Shown: positions 7,787-15,655 of the stretch, in pieces | Layout: each line of letters opens with the position of its first letter | Position numbering within the stretch: the first letter of the stretch is position 1 | Assembly: GCA_027490095.1 (NCBI GenBank) | Contig: JAIXYT010000049.1 | Location: 62,001 to 126,000, forward strand | DNA length: 64,000 nt | Direction: 5' to 3' | DNA from: Sphingomonadales bacterium | Lineage (GTDB): Bacteria > Pseudomonadota > Alphaproteobacteria > Sphingomonadales > Sphingomonadaceae | Made by a program: the position numbers and the translations under genes | The notes under the pieces: model-generated | The model's database searches: none | The model's input: only the letters and a program-made list of their open reading frames with translations | Told to the model about the DNA's origin: nothing

Positions 7787-8779
7787 TCAGCTGTCCCTGG
7801 GGGGTCGGCTGGCGCGCGCCAGGCTGCGCTTCATCTGAACGACAGCCCCTGACGACGCCTCCTCCACACCGCGAACGGCGATCTCGCCCAGCTGGAACGG
7901 GCCATAATGCGTCCGGATCAGCCGGCTCACCCGCAGCCCCATCGCCTCGCAAAGCTTGCGGACCTCGCGGTTCTTGCCCTCGGTCAGGGTCATCGTCAGC
8001 CACACATTCGCCCCGTCGGCCCGCGCCCGGCGATCGACCGAGGCGTCCACCGGCCCATAGCGCACGCCTTCCAGCGTCACGCCCAATGCCAGCTGCTCCA
8101 GGTCCTGCTGGCGCACCTGGCCCATCGCGCGAACCCTGTAGGTGCGCGGCACCGCATTCGCCGGCAGCTCCAGCGCCCGCTTCAGCTCGCCGTCGTTCGT
8201 CAGCAGCAGCAGGCCTTCGGTGTTCAGGTCCAGCCGCCCCACGGGCACCAGGCGGGGCAGGGTGGCCGGCAGCACGTCATAGATGGTCGGCCGCCCGCCG
8301 GGATCGCGCGCCGCCGTCAGCACGCCCGCCGGCTTGTGGAACAGGAAGATGCGCGTCGCCTCGGCTTCGGCAACAGGCTTGCCGTCCACCGTCACCCCCT
8401 CCAGCGAGGACAGGATGGTCGCAGGCGTTTCCAGCACAACGCCGTTCACTGCAACACGGCCCTCGGCGATCATGCGCTCGATGTCGCGCCGCGATCCGAC
8501 CCCCGCGCGGGCCAGCAGCTTGGCGATACGGTCACCCGCGCCGGCAGCCTTGGGTGCCCCCTGCGGCGGGGCACTTCGGGCCGCGCGTGCCGCCCGGCGC
8601 CCGCCGGTGCGGTCCGCTGCCGCTGTTGTTCCGGGGCCGGGCCGCCCGGGGCCACCCGTCCGGCGGGGACCGCCCGGTCGTTTCGGCCCTCCGGGGCCTG
8701 TGGATCCTTTGGGCCCGCCGGGGCCTGCGGGTCGTCCGGGGCCTGCCGGCCCGCGCCGGGGCGGTCGTCCCTCAGCCAT
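7787..8779 (-). CDS. RluB/RsuA-type rRNA pseudouridine synthase with Gly/Pro/Arg-rich N-terminal tail
   Basis: Isomerises a uridine in rRNA, most likely 23S U2605. The first ~83 residues are low complexity (repeated GPGGP, GGPRR and PGRP units). Then come an S4 RNA-binding domain (RIAKLLARAGVGSRRDIERM) and the catalytic domain with GRLDLNTEGLLLLTNDG, whose aspartate is the nucleophile; EGKNREVRKLCEAMG is the conserved C-terminal signature. The start at 8779 lies within the last codons of lrp (8 bp overlap), so expression may be coupled to lrp. RluB versus RluE/RsuA cannot be settled from the sequence alone, but the long basic tail favours RluB. Confidence 0.9.
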   Translation of the reverse strand: MAEGRPPRRGPAGPGRPAGPGGPKGSTGPGGPKRPGGPRRTGGPGRPGPGTTAAADRTGGRRAARAARSAPPQGAPKAAGAGDRIAKLLARAGVGSRRDIERMIAEGRVAVNGVVLETPATILSSLEGVTVDGKPVAEAEATRIFLFHKPAGVLTAARDPGGRPTIYDVLPATLPRLVPVGRLDLNTEGLLLLTNDGELKRALELPANAVPRTYRVRAMGQVRQQDLEQLALGVTLEGVRYGPVDASVDRRARADGANVWLTMTLTEGKNREVRKLCEAMGLRVSRLIRTHYGPFQLGEIAVRGVEEASSGAVVQMKRSLARASRPPRDS

Positions 8780-9248
8780 CGACAGGCACGCCGATCAGCG
8801 CCTTCGAGGTCCGGATCGTCAGCGACGTCTTCACGCTGGCCACATTGGCGGCGCTTGTCAGATGTTCGGTCAGGAAGGCCTGGAAGCTCGGCAGGTCGCG
8901 GGCCACCAGCTTCAGGATGAAGTCGATCTCGCCGTTCAGCATGTGGCACTCCCGAACCTGGGGAAGCGCCGCCACATGCGCCTCGAAGGCGCGCAGGTCG
9001 GCCTCGGCCTGGCTCTTCAGGCTCACCATCGCGAACACGGTGATCGGCCAGCCCAGCGCATGCGCGCTCAGGTCGGCGTGATAGCCCTTGATGACCCCGC
9101 CATCCTCCAGCGCGCGCACGCGGCGAAGGCAGGGCGGCGCCGTCAGCCCCACCTTGTTGGCAAGGTCGACATTGGTCATCCGGCCGTCGGCCTGCAGATG
9201 CGTGAGAATGTCCCGATCGATCTGGTCGATCTGATGCGTGCGGCTCAT
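8772..9248 (-). CDS. Lrp/AsnC family transcriptional regulator
   Basis: A 158-residue protein with an N-terminal helix-turn-helix (IDRDILTHLQADGRMTNVDLANKVGL) and a C-terminal RAM/AsnC effector domain that normally binds an amino acid and builds oligomers. It is divergent from trxB, with a 228 bp shared control region, and overlaps the pseudouridine synthase start. An lrp gene beside trxB is also found in rhizobia. The effector is unknown; autoregulation through the divergent region is likely but not shown. Confidence 0.93.
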   Translation of the reverse strand: MSRTHQIDQIDRDILTHLQADGRMTNVDLANKVGLTAPPCLRRVRALEDGGVIKGYHADLSAHALGWPITVFAMVSLKSQAEADLRAFEAHVAALPQVRECHMLNGEIDFILKLVARDLPSFQAFLTEHLTSAANVASVKTSLTIRTSKALIGVPVDG

Positions 9249-9277
9249 TGGCAGTTATGGTCTCCGAAAGGTCGATC

Positions 9278-9286
9278 TGCTATAAT
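9278..9286 (+). promoter_or_regulatory. extended -10 promoter pointing toward trxB
   Basis: TGCTATAAT is an exact extended -10 element in otherwise GC-rich DNA. No good -35 hexamer is visible, which is tolerable for an extended -10 promoter. Transcription would begin near 9293, about 185 bp before the trxB start. Confidence 0.45.
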
Positions 9287-9401
9287 ATTGTTGCTTGATC
9301 GCGCAAGGCTTGTTCGGCCCCGCCAGGGAAGCGCTGCGGCAGGGCGAGCCATTCCGCAGGCCGGACGGCGCACCTTGCCGCGGAACTTGCGCACGTGGGC
9401 C

Positions 9402-9447
9402 CCGCCGCCTAAGTCGGCCCTTCAGGGCCGCATCTGGCGGCGGTTTT
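9402..9447 (+). terminator. two-tier hairpin with T-run in the trxB leader (possible attenuator)
   Basis: CCGCCGCC (9402-9409) pairs with GGCGGCGG (9436-9443). Inside, CGGCCCT (9415-9421) pairs with AGGGCCG (9424-9430). TTTT follows directly (9444-9447). It lies about 30 bp before trxB, and no gene on this strand ends upstream, so it would stop a leader transcript rather than a neighbouring gene. Confidence 0.5.
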
Positions 9448-9476
9448 CCCCAGCATCCTTCTTCAGGGGCGTACGA

Positions 9477-10433
9477 ATGGCAGACATCCGGCACACCAGG
9501 CTGCTCATCATCGGGTCGGGACCGGCCGGCTATACGGCTGCGGTCTACGGCGCAAGGGCGATGCTGAACCCGGTGCTTGTCGAAGGTCTACAGCCCGGCG
9601 GCCAGCTGACGATCACCACCGATGTCGAGAACTGGCCCGGCGAAGTCGCCATCATGGGCCCCGACCTCATGGCCAAGCTGCGCACCCAGGCCGAACATGT
9701 CGGCACAGAGCTCGTCTCCGACATCGTGGCCGAAATCGACCTGTCCAGGCGGCCGTTCCGCGCCGTGCTGGATTCGGGCGGCGTCATCGAGGCCGACACG
9801 GTGGTCATCGCGACCGGTGCCAGTGCGCGCTGGCTGGGGCTCGACAGCGAAACGCGTCTTCGTGGCAAGGGCGTGTCGGCCTGCGCCACCTGCGACGGCT
9901 TCTTCTTCCGCGGCAAGCATGTGGCGGTTGTCGGCGGCGGCAACACCGCCGTCGAGGAGGCGCTGTTCCTCACCAACTTCGCAAGCAAGGTGACGCTGAT
10001 CCACCGCCGTGGCGAGCTGCGCGCAGACAAGACCAACCAGCAGCGCCTGTTCGCCAACCCGAAGGTCGAAATGGTCTGGAATGCCACCGTCACCGAGGTG
10101 ACCGGCGCCGACGGTGTGGAGGGCATTGTCCTCACCGACACTCAGACGGGCGCAACACGCTCACTCGCCGTCGATGGCCTGTTCGTTGCGATCGGGCATG
10201 ATCCTGCCACCAGCCTGTTCAAGGGCCAGCTGGCGATGGACGAGGAGGGCTATGTGCTGACCGCGCCCGACTCCACGGCGACCAGCGTGCCCGGCGTCTT
10301 CGCGGCCGGCGACGTGAAGGACAAGCTCTACCGCCAGGCCGTCACGGCTGCCGGCATGGGCTGCATGGCCGCGCTCGAGGCCGAGCGATTCCTGGCGCAC
10401 GGGGCCGACGTCGCCCACCAGCAAGCGGCCTGA
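9477..10433 (+). CDS. trxB: thioredoxin reductase (NADPH)
   Basis: Flavoenzyme that reduces thioredoxin with NADPH. The frame is open far upstream, but the true start is the ATG at 9477 (MADIRHTRLLIIGSGPAGYT) behind CAGGGGCG, giving 318 residues, normal for bacterial TrxB. Seen: FAD-binding GSGPAGYTAA, redox-active SACATCDGFFF with the two active cysteines, NADP-binding VVGGGNTAVEEA, and the FAD motif VFAAGDVKDKLYRQAVTAAG. lysR begins 26 bp downstream on the same strand. The trxB-lysR pair matches the trxB-lsrB arrangement of rhizobia. Confidence 0.97.
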   Translation: MADIRHTRLLIIGSGPAGYTAAVYGARAMLNPVLVEGLQPGGQLTITTDVENWPGEVAIMGPDLMAKLRTQAEHVGTELVSDIVAEIDLSRRPFRAVLDSGGVIEADTVVIATGASARWLGLDSETRLRGKGVSACATCDGFFFRGKHVAVVGGGNTAVEEALFLTNFASKVTLIHRRGELRADKTNQQRLFANPKVEMVWNATVTEVTGADGVEGIVLTDTQTGATRSLAVDGLFVAIGHDPATSLFKGQLAMDEEGYVLTAPDSTATSVPGVFAAGDVKDKLYRQAVTAAGMGCMAALEAERFLAHGADVAHQQAA

Positions 10434-10459
10434 GCGCAAGGTCGGCGGGGGAGGGGAGC

Positions 10460-11368
10460 ATGCCGATCGACTGGGACAAGCTCAGGCTCTTCCACGCCGT
10501 CGCCTCGGCCGGCAGCTTCACCGAGGGTGCGCGGCGCCTGAAGCTGTCGCAACCTGCCCTCAGCCGCCAGGTCATCGCGCTCGAAGAGGCGCTGGGCGCA
10601 AAGCTGTTCCACCGCCACGCCCGCGGCCTCGCCCTCACCAACGAGGGCGAGCAGCTGCGCGCCACCACGTCGCGCATGGCCGAGGAGATCGAGCGCACGA
10701 AAAGCTCCATCGAGGCGACCCGCAACCGCCCCACCGGCGAGATCAAGCTGACGACGACCGTCAGCTTCGGCTCCTCCTGGCTGCCGATGCAGATGAAGGA
10801 CTTCATCGAGCTCTACCCCGACATCCGGGTCAGCCTGATCCTGTCCGACGAGGAGCGCGACCTCTCCCGCCACGAGGCCGACTGCGCCATCCGCTTCCAC
10901 AAGCCCCACCAGGCCGATCTCATCCAGCGCCCGCTCGCAACCATCCGCCATCGCCTCTGCGCCTCGCCGGCCTATCTCGAGGCGCATGGCGAGCCGAAGA
11001 CCCCCGCCGACCTTCTGAAGCACCGGCTGATCGCCTACGGGCCCGAGGCGCCCGCCTATCTCCGCTCGATCAACTGGGCGCTGGAAATCGGCCATGACGG
11101 CCCGCCCCGCGAGCCGGCGCTCAGCGTGAACAACAGCTTCGGCATCCTGCAGGCGGTCGAGGCCGGCGCCGGGATCGCGGCCCTGCCATCCTATCTGATC
11201 CGCCATTCGGGCAAGCTGAAGGTGTTGCTGCCCGAACTGCAAGGCGCGATTTTCCAGACCTATTTCGTCTATTCCTCGGAACTGCGCGGGTCGGTCCGGG
11301 TGGCAGCGCTCAGGGACTTCCTGATCGACCGGATGACGCCGGCCAATCTTGGGGATGCGATCCGTTGA
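10460..11368 (+). CDS. LysR-family regulator, LsrB/VtlR-like
   Basis: A 302-residue LysR protein: N-terminal winged HTH (DKLRLFHAVASAGSFTEGARRLKLSQPALSRQV) and a C-terminal effector domain (about 90-295). Position directly after trxB is that of LsrB (Sinorhizobium) / VtlR (Brucella, Agrobacterium), a regulator of envelope and redox genes that activates AbcR-type small RNAs. Immediately downstream lie a T-N11-A palindrome and a small-RNA candidate, the same kind of neighbourhood. Assignment to LsrB rests on synteny and overall resemblance, not an alignment. Start at 10460 fits GGGGGAGGGGAGC upstream. Confidence 0.9.
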   Translation: MPIDWDKLRLFHAVASAGSFTEGARRLKLSQPALSRQVIALEEALGAKLFHRHARGLALTNEGEQLRATTSRMAEEIERTKSSIEATRNRPTGEIKLTTTVSFGSSWLPMQMKDFIELYPDIRVSLILSDEERDLSRHEADCAIRFHKPHQADLIQRPLATIRHRLCASPAYLEAHGEPKTPADLLKHRLIAYGPEAPAYLRSINWALEIGHDGPPREPALSVNNSFGILQAVEAGAGIAALPSYLIRHSGKLKVLLPELQGAIFQTYFVYSSELRGSVRVAALRDFLIDRMTPANLGDAIR

Positions 11369-11379
11369 CAGCTGCGGCC

Positions 11380-11394
11380 ATGCAATTCGTGCAT
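11380..11394 (+). promoter_or_regulatory. LysR box upstream of the small-RNA promoter
   Basis: ATGCA-ATTCG-TGCAT is a perfect 5-bp-arm inverted repeat and contains the LysR signature T-N11-A (T11381, A11393). Its centre lies about 64 bp before the predicted small-RNA start, the classical position of a LysR recognition site. The lysR gene itself ends at 11368. Confidence 0.65.
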
Positions 11395-11416
11395 AGCTGA
11401 CGTGTTCCTTTCGCAC

Positions 11417-11445
11417 TTGCACAATAAATCCCGCTCACATAGATA
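11417..11445 (+). promoter_or_regulatory. sigma-70-type promoter of the small-RNA candidate
   Basis: -35 TTGCAC (11417-11422), spacer of exactly 17 bp, -10 TAGATA (11440-11445). The predicted start is 11450-11452. The LysR box sits upstream and a three-hairpin RNA ending in an intrinsic terminator sits downstream. Confidence 0.6.
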
Positions 11446-11450
11446 GGGGA

Positions 11451-11591
11451 TGTTGCTGCATTGCAGCGCAGGGCCGGTCCCCTCACTCCTCCCCGAGGGT
11501 CCGGCTTGGTCGACCGCCACTCTCCCTCCCTCCCTCGGGGGTCGACCGAAATCTGGGCCCGACGTCGAGCATGCTCCGTCGGGCCCTTTTT
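11451..11591 (+). ncRNA. candidate trans-acting small RNA, AbcR-like, about 141 nt
   Basis: Three hairpins in order. Hairpin 1 (11473-11505): GCCGGTCCC and GGGTCCGGC with one mismatch, loop containing ACTCCTCCCC. Hairpin 2 (11508-11547): GGTCGACC on both sides, loop with a 17-nt pyrimidine tract (CTCTCCCTCCCTCCCTC). Hairpin 3: perfect 10-bp stem GGGCCCGACG / CGTCGGGCCC (11555-11586) followed by TTTTT. The C/T-rich loops are complementary to ribosome-binding sites, as in alphaproteobacterial AbcR and related anti-Shine-Dalgarno RNAs. It has its own promoter and LysR box beside an LsrB-type gene. It contains no plausible open frame. Expression and targets are inferred. Confidence 0.65.
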
Positions 11592-11685
11592 CGTTCAAAG
11601 GCGGCTGCTGTCAGCGCAAAGCGCTGATCAGCAGACTCGCCGAAAACGCGGCCGGCAGGTTGCCGGCCCGAAGGCCGGCAAGCCT

Positions 11686-11771
11686 GTCCGACGAGCGGGC
11701 TTCGCCCGCAACCTTCCTCTTCCTTCGCTTCAGCACCCCCAGCGGACTCGGCGGCTTTGCCGCCGGCCGCG
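11686..11771 (-). repeat. intergenic repeat element, copy C
   Basis: Read on the minus strand it repeats the order seen in copies A and B: CGCGGCCGGCGGC-AAA-GCCGCCGAGTCCGCT, a GA-rich spacer, then GGTTGCGGGC-GAA-GCCCGC (hairpin at 11695-11709) and TCGTCGGAC. Confidence 0.75.
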
Positions 11772-11832
11772 TGACCGAGAGCCTAACCTTGATGACAAGA
11801 ACCGAGCGCAAGGCTATCACCCACCGCAGGTG

Positions 11833-11909
11833 GGGCCTGTAGCTCAGTTGGTTAGAGCTGGCCGCTCATAACGGCTTGGTCGCGGGTTCGAGTCCTGCCG
11901 GGCCCACCA
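11833..11909 (+). tRNA. tRNA-Ile (anticodon CAT, lysidine-modified)
   Basis: Complete 77-nt cloverleaf with encoded CCA. Acceptor GGGCCTG / CGGGCCC, D arm GCTC...GAGC, anticodon loop CTCATAA, T arm GCGGG-TTCGAGT-CCTGC. The CAT anticodon could mean Met, but the body resembles the AUA-decoding tRNA-Ile2 (the segment after the anticodon, GGCTTGGTCG, and the acceptor GGGCC), which needs lysidine modification of the anticodon by TilS. Confidence 0.85.
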
Positions 11910-12093
11910 GTCCTTTTCCGGCTGCGAGCAGCCGCACGCAATCAGCCGAAACCGGCAGAGTGATATTCTGGCAACAATGCTGCTCGAACATTCAGCCCTG
12001 TCCGAATGTCATCCAGCGGCAACCTTACTGTCAGCGAATTGACCCGGAACCGAACCAAGGCAGCGCATCCACATTCCTGCGGGGGATTGTCCG

Positions 12094-14862
12094 ATGTTGC
12101 CTGTTCGCTGTCTTGCTCTTCTCGGTGCGGCCGTGCCCGCCATTGCTTTCACCCTGGCGGCGCCGGCTCTGGCGCAGGCCGCGCCCGCCGTGGATGCCGG
12201 GCAATCGGCCCCTGAGGCTGGGGCCGGGCAGGCCGCGCAGGGAACGGACCCCGCAGCACCCGAGGAGATCGTCGTCACCGGCAACCGGCCCATTGCCGAA
12301 TCCGAGGCGGCGGCGTTGCTGATCCAGCGCAACTCGCCTTCGCTTGTGAGCGTGATTGCCTCCGACTCTGTTGGCCGGATGCCCGACCAGAACATCGCCC
12401 AGGCGGTAAGCAGGCTTCCCGGAGTCTCGGTGCAGCGCGATCAGGGCCAAGCCCGCTACATCAACCTGCGCGGTGCGCCGCTGAACTGGACGACCCTCAG
12501 TTTCGACGGAATCAACGTGGTCAGCCCGGAAGGCCGCGATGCCCGCTTCGACTCGATTCCGGCAGCGATTGCTTCGCAGATCATCGTCCGCAAGGCCGTC
12601 ACGCCGGACATGAGCGGCGAGACAATCGCCGGAAACGTCGACATCGTGACCCGCTCGCCGTTCGACTTTCGCGGCCTCCACGTCGCTGCCAAGGCCGGCG
12701 CGGGTTATGTCGATCTCGGCGGCGGCGGCGAATATGAGGCGACGCTGCTCTTCTCGAACCGCTTCGGAAGCGACCGCCAGTTCGGGATCCTGATCTCCGG
12801 CAGCTATTACCAGCGCAAGATGGCGACCGACAATTTCGAGACGGACTGGGAAGTCGTTCCGCGCGACCAGCGGCCGGGCTTCGAAGACCGGGTGTGGGCG
12901 CGCGAGACCGAGAACAAGCTCTATCGCCTGACGCGCGCCAACTACAGCACCACGGCGCGGCTGGAGTGGCAGCCCGAGGGTGGGCAGCGCATCTTCGCAA
13001 CGACCATCTATTCGGCCTTCACCGACAATGAACTGCGCAACAACCACATCTTCGACATGGACGACCAGGAAAGCCGGGTGCCGAACAGCCCGCTCGCCTG
13101 CCCGCCGCCGGTGCCGGCGCCGCCTGCCCCCAACACGACGGGCTATGCCGATGTCTGCACGGGGAACACGCCGTTCGTGGGCACCGTGTTCGGCATCGAC
13201 AACAACACCAATTATCTGTCGCGCGAATTCGTGCAGTCGGTGTGGGTCAACACCATCGGCGGCGACCATGAGTTCGGCGCGTGGAAGCTGAGCTGGCGCG
13301 GGAACTACACCCGATCGATCGACGACCGGTCGACCGCGGGCCAGCTGAACTATGACAGCCCGGGCTTCGGCACCAACGGTGCGAACGCGATCAACCGCGT
13401 GACGGTGGGCTATGACCTGTCGGACCCGCTCAATGCCCAGGTGGCGCTGTTCCGCACGCTGCGCGCGGCGAACGGCCAGCTGTCGGCAGGCGCGCCGGTG
13501 CGGCAGCTGGAGGATTTCCCGCTGAGCCTGACCCGGGTTCGCGACGTGGATGCCCGCGACACGACGGATGCCTATACCGCGCGGATCGATCTGAAGCGCG
13601 ACACGACGCTGTTCGGCGACACCCGTTTCAGCTTCGGCTTGCAGTATGACGACCGCGAGAAGGAAGTGGACGAGTATCTGATGGGTGCCGGCACCGCGCA
13701 GATCGCGCGGGCGGGCATCCCCACCAGCCCCAGCTTCGTGACCATCGACGGCGCCTACAAGGGCCGCCTGCCGCTCGGCTATGATTTCCGCTATTTCTCG
13801 AAGACCGCGCTGATCAACATCGTGGCCCAGGCAGCCACCGTGACCCCGAAGGTCTTCCAGGAGGCCAACTATTACAAGGTGGGCGAGCAGGTCTATTCGG
13901 GCTATGCGATGGGCCTCACCACCTTCGGCTGGGGCAACATCATCTATGGTGCCCGGGTCGAGCATGTGAAGAACTCGGCAACTGCCTATTCGCAGCTGGG
14001 GCTGATCACGGTGGACAGCGACTTTACCGGCGTTTTCCCGAGCGCCCACATCAACTGGACGCCGACCGAAGAGCAGAAGGTCCGCCTGTCGTTCAACACA
14101 GGCGCGGCCCGCCCGGACTATCCGGTGCTGCGCCCGAACTTCACCTTCAACGATGCGAACCAGACGATCTCGGGCGGGAACCCGGATGCCCGGCCCGAAA
14201 AGACCTGGGGGGTCGACCTCTACTGGGAGTTCTTCCCGAGCAAGGGCGGCTACATGGCCGTCGGCGCCTTTTACAAGAAGGCCCGTGACGTGCTGTTCGA
14301 CGATACCCGGCAGTTCAATTCGGACATCCTGAACACGCCGGGCGTCGACCGGTCGGACTATATCTTCAGCACCACTGTCAACGGCGGCAATGGCGAGATC
14401 TACGGCGTGGAGGGCGCCTTCCAGATGCAGCTGGACAATGTGCTGGACGACGACAAGTGGTGGGGCGGCTTCGGCCTGCAGACCAACCTGACGCTCAACC
14501 GCTCGCGGGCGCGGACGCCGGACGGCGAGCGGGTGCGCCTGCCGGGTTCGTCGGACATCGTTTGGAACTTCGGCCCCTATTACGAGAAGTACGGCCTGTC
14601 GGCCCGCATCTCGTACCAGTATCGCTCGAGCTGGATCGACAGCCTGGGCGAGCCGGCGGTCGGCGGCGATTTCTTCTGGGCGGCCGACGAGGAGCTGGAC
14701 GCCTCGATCCGCTATGCCATCAACCGCAATTTCGAGATCTACTTCGACGCATCCAACCTGACCGACGGGCCGGGCCGCCGCTTCGTCGGGGTGAACGCGC
14801 GCACGATCGAGTTCGAGCAGTTCGGCCGCCGCTTCACCGGCGGGGTGCGCTTCAACTACTGA
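12094..14862 (+). CDS. TonB-dependent outer-membrane receptor
   Basis: A 922-residue receptor that takes up an unknown ligand using TonB energy. ATG at 12094 follows GGGGGATT. Residues 1-28 form a signal peptide ending ALAQA; EEIVVTG about 25 residues later resembles a Ton box. The plug domain follows (MPDQNIAQAVSRLPGVSVQRD, INLRGAP), then a barrel of about 700 residues ending in aromatic FGRRFTGGVRFNY, as usual for outer-membrane insertion. No transport or enzyme gene sits beside it: tRNA-Ile is upstream and a convergent MOSC gene downstream. The substrate cannot be predicted. Confidence 0.93.
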   Translation: MLPVRCLALLGAAVPAIAFTLAAPALAQAAPAVDAGQSAPEAGAGQAAQGTDPAAPEEIVVTGNRPIAESEAAALLIQRNSPSLVSVIASDSVGRMPDQNIAQAVSRLPGVSVQRDQGQARYINLRGAPLNWTTLSFDGINVVSPEGRDARFDSIPAAIASQIIVRKAVTPDMSGETIAGNVDIVTRSPFDFRGLHVAAKAGAGYVDLGGGGEYEATLLFSNRFGSDRQFGILISGSYYQRKMATDNFETDWEVVPRDQRPGFEDRVWARETENKLYRLTRANYSTTARLEWQPEGGQRIFATTIYSAFTDNELRNNHIFDMDDQESRVPNSPLACPPPVPAPPAPNTTGYADVCTGNTPFVGTVFGIDNNTNYLSREFVQSVWVNTIGGDHEFGAWKLSWRGNYTRSIDDRSTAGQLNYDSPGFGTNGANAINRVTVGYDLSDPLNAQVALFRTLRAANGQLSAGAPVRQLEDFPLSLTRVRDVDARDTTDAYTARIDLKRDTTLFGDTRFSFGLQYDDREKEVDEYLMGAGTAQIARAGIPTSPSFVTIDGAYKGRLPLGYDFRYFSKTALINIVAQAATVTPKVFQEANYYKVGEQVYSGYAMGLTTFGWGNIIYGARVEHVKNSATAYSQLGLITVDSDFTGVFPSAHINWTPTEEQKVRLSFNTGAARPDYPVLRPNFTFNDANQTISGGNPDARPEKTWGVDLYWEFFPSKGGYMAVGAFYKKARDVLFDDTRQFNSDILNTPGVDRSDYIFSTTVNGGNGEIYGVEGAFQMQLDNVLDDDKWWGGFGLQTNLTLNRSRARTPDGERVRLPGSSDIVWNFGPYYEKYGLSARISYQYRSSWIDSLGEPAVGGDFFWAADEELDASIRYAINRNFEIYFDASNLTDGPGRRFVGVNARTIEFEQFGRRFTGGVRFNY

Positions 14863-14873
14863 TCCCGGGATTG

Positions 14874-14899
14874 GCGCCCCACTGTCGCAGGTGGGGCGC
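14874..14899. terminator. hairpin between the convergent TonB receptor and MOSC genes
   Basis: GCGCCCCAC (14874-14882) pairs perfectly with GTGGGGCGC (14891-14899). There is no good T-run, so it may be a bidirectional or Rho-assisted terminator. Confidence 0.5.
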
Positions 14900-14910
14900 A
14901 GGTTGCGCGC

Positions 14911-15582
14911 CTAGAGCGGTTTTGCCTTCGGCCTTTCCGCCGCCGCCATGCTCGCGGCCCAGGCGGCCCAGCTGGAGGCAAGGCCCTCGGCCCCGGCAAG
15001 CCGGCCGAGTTCCGCCGTGTCGGGTGGCGAGCGATAGGAAGCGACCAGCACCTCGGCGATGGTCCAGGCGGCTTCAGGGCGGTGCTCGAGGGTCAGCAGG
15101 TCGCCCGCGGCCATTTCGCCCTCCTCACGCACCCGCAGATACCAGCCCGACCGGCCATTGCGCACCATCGCCTTCACCATCCGCGGGTCCCCGAACCAGC
15201 GCGCCATCGTCGAACAGGGCTGGCGCGGCTGGCACACCTCGACCAGCGCAGCACCGATCCGCCAGCGGTCGCCGATGCACACGTTCGCCTCGTCAAGGCC
15301 GTCGATCAGCAGATTCTCCCCGAAGGCGCCCGGCACCAGCCGCTCGGCATGCTCGGGATGGTCGGCAATCCAGCCGGCATAGACGCCGGCCCCATAGGCG
15401 TAGATCGCCTTCTCCGGCCCGCCGTGGACCCGCGGATTTCCCACCTCGTCGCCCTCAAGGCCCAGGGTGCGCGCCAGCACCGGGCCTTCGCGGGGCGCCT
15501 TGGAATAGGCGGAGCGGTGGCCGCCCTGCAGGGTGACACGGCCTGTGCGGAGCTGGAGGAGGCAAGCTTGGGTCATCGGCAC
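14911..15582 (-). CDS. MOSC domain protein, YiiM-like
   Basis: A 223-residue protein of the molybdenum-cofactor sulfurase C-terminal (MOSC) family. Seen: VHGGPEKAIYAY, FGENLLIDGL and the conserved cysteine in CQPRQPCSTMARWFG, which normally carries the reactive sulfur. YiiM homologues reduce N-hydroxylated bases and other N-hydroxy compounds together with a redox partner; that role is inferred by family. Either ATG at 15582 or 15576 could be the start. It is divergent from the MAPEG gene. Confidence 0.88.
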   Translation of the reverse strand: MPMTQACLLQLRTGRVTLQGGHRSAYSKAPREGPVLARTLGLEGDEVGNPRVHGGPEKAIYAYGAGVYAGWIADHPEHAERLVPGAFGENLLIDGLDEANVCIGDRWRIGAALVEVCQPRQPCSTMARWFGDPRMVKAMVRNGRSGWYLRVREEGEMAAGDLLTLEHRPEAAWTIAEVLVASYRSPPDTAELGRLAGAEGLASSWAAWAASMAAAERPKAKPL

Positions 15583-15655
15583 TGTCTATCCTCAGCGCTT
15601 GCCCGCGGCCAGCGCTGGCGCCAGACGGAATGCGCAATTTCGGGGAGGAACCAGA

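Larger units (their letters stand above)
11369..11832. other. 464-bp interval between lysR and tRNA-Ile: LysR box, small-RNA candidate, repeat copy C
   Basis: No protein gene is supported. From left to right it holds the LysR box, a promoter, the small-RNA candidate with its terminator, a GGCCGG-rich set of hairpins (about 11648-11680) and repeat copy C, then about 60 bp leading to the tRNA. Confidence 0.7.

Noticed and set aside
11833-11909. Reading the CAT-anticodon tRNA as tRNA-Met
   Set aside because: The acceptor stem and the region after the anticodon fit the AUA-decoding isoleucine tRNA; a formal check with an Ile2/Met classifier would settle it.
12031-14049. Long open frame antisense to the TonB receptor (and similar long frames opposite other GC-rich genes)
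   Set aside because: Typical high-GC shadow: poor composition, no start signal and no domain, while the opposite strand encodes a clear receptor.
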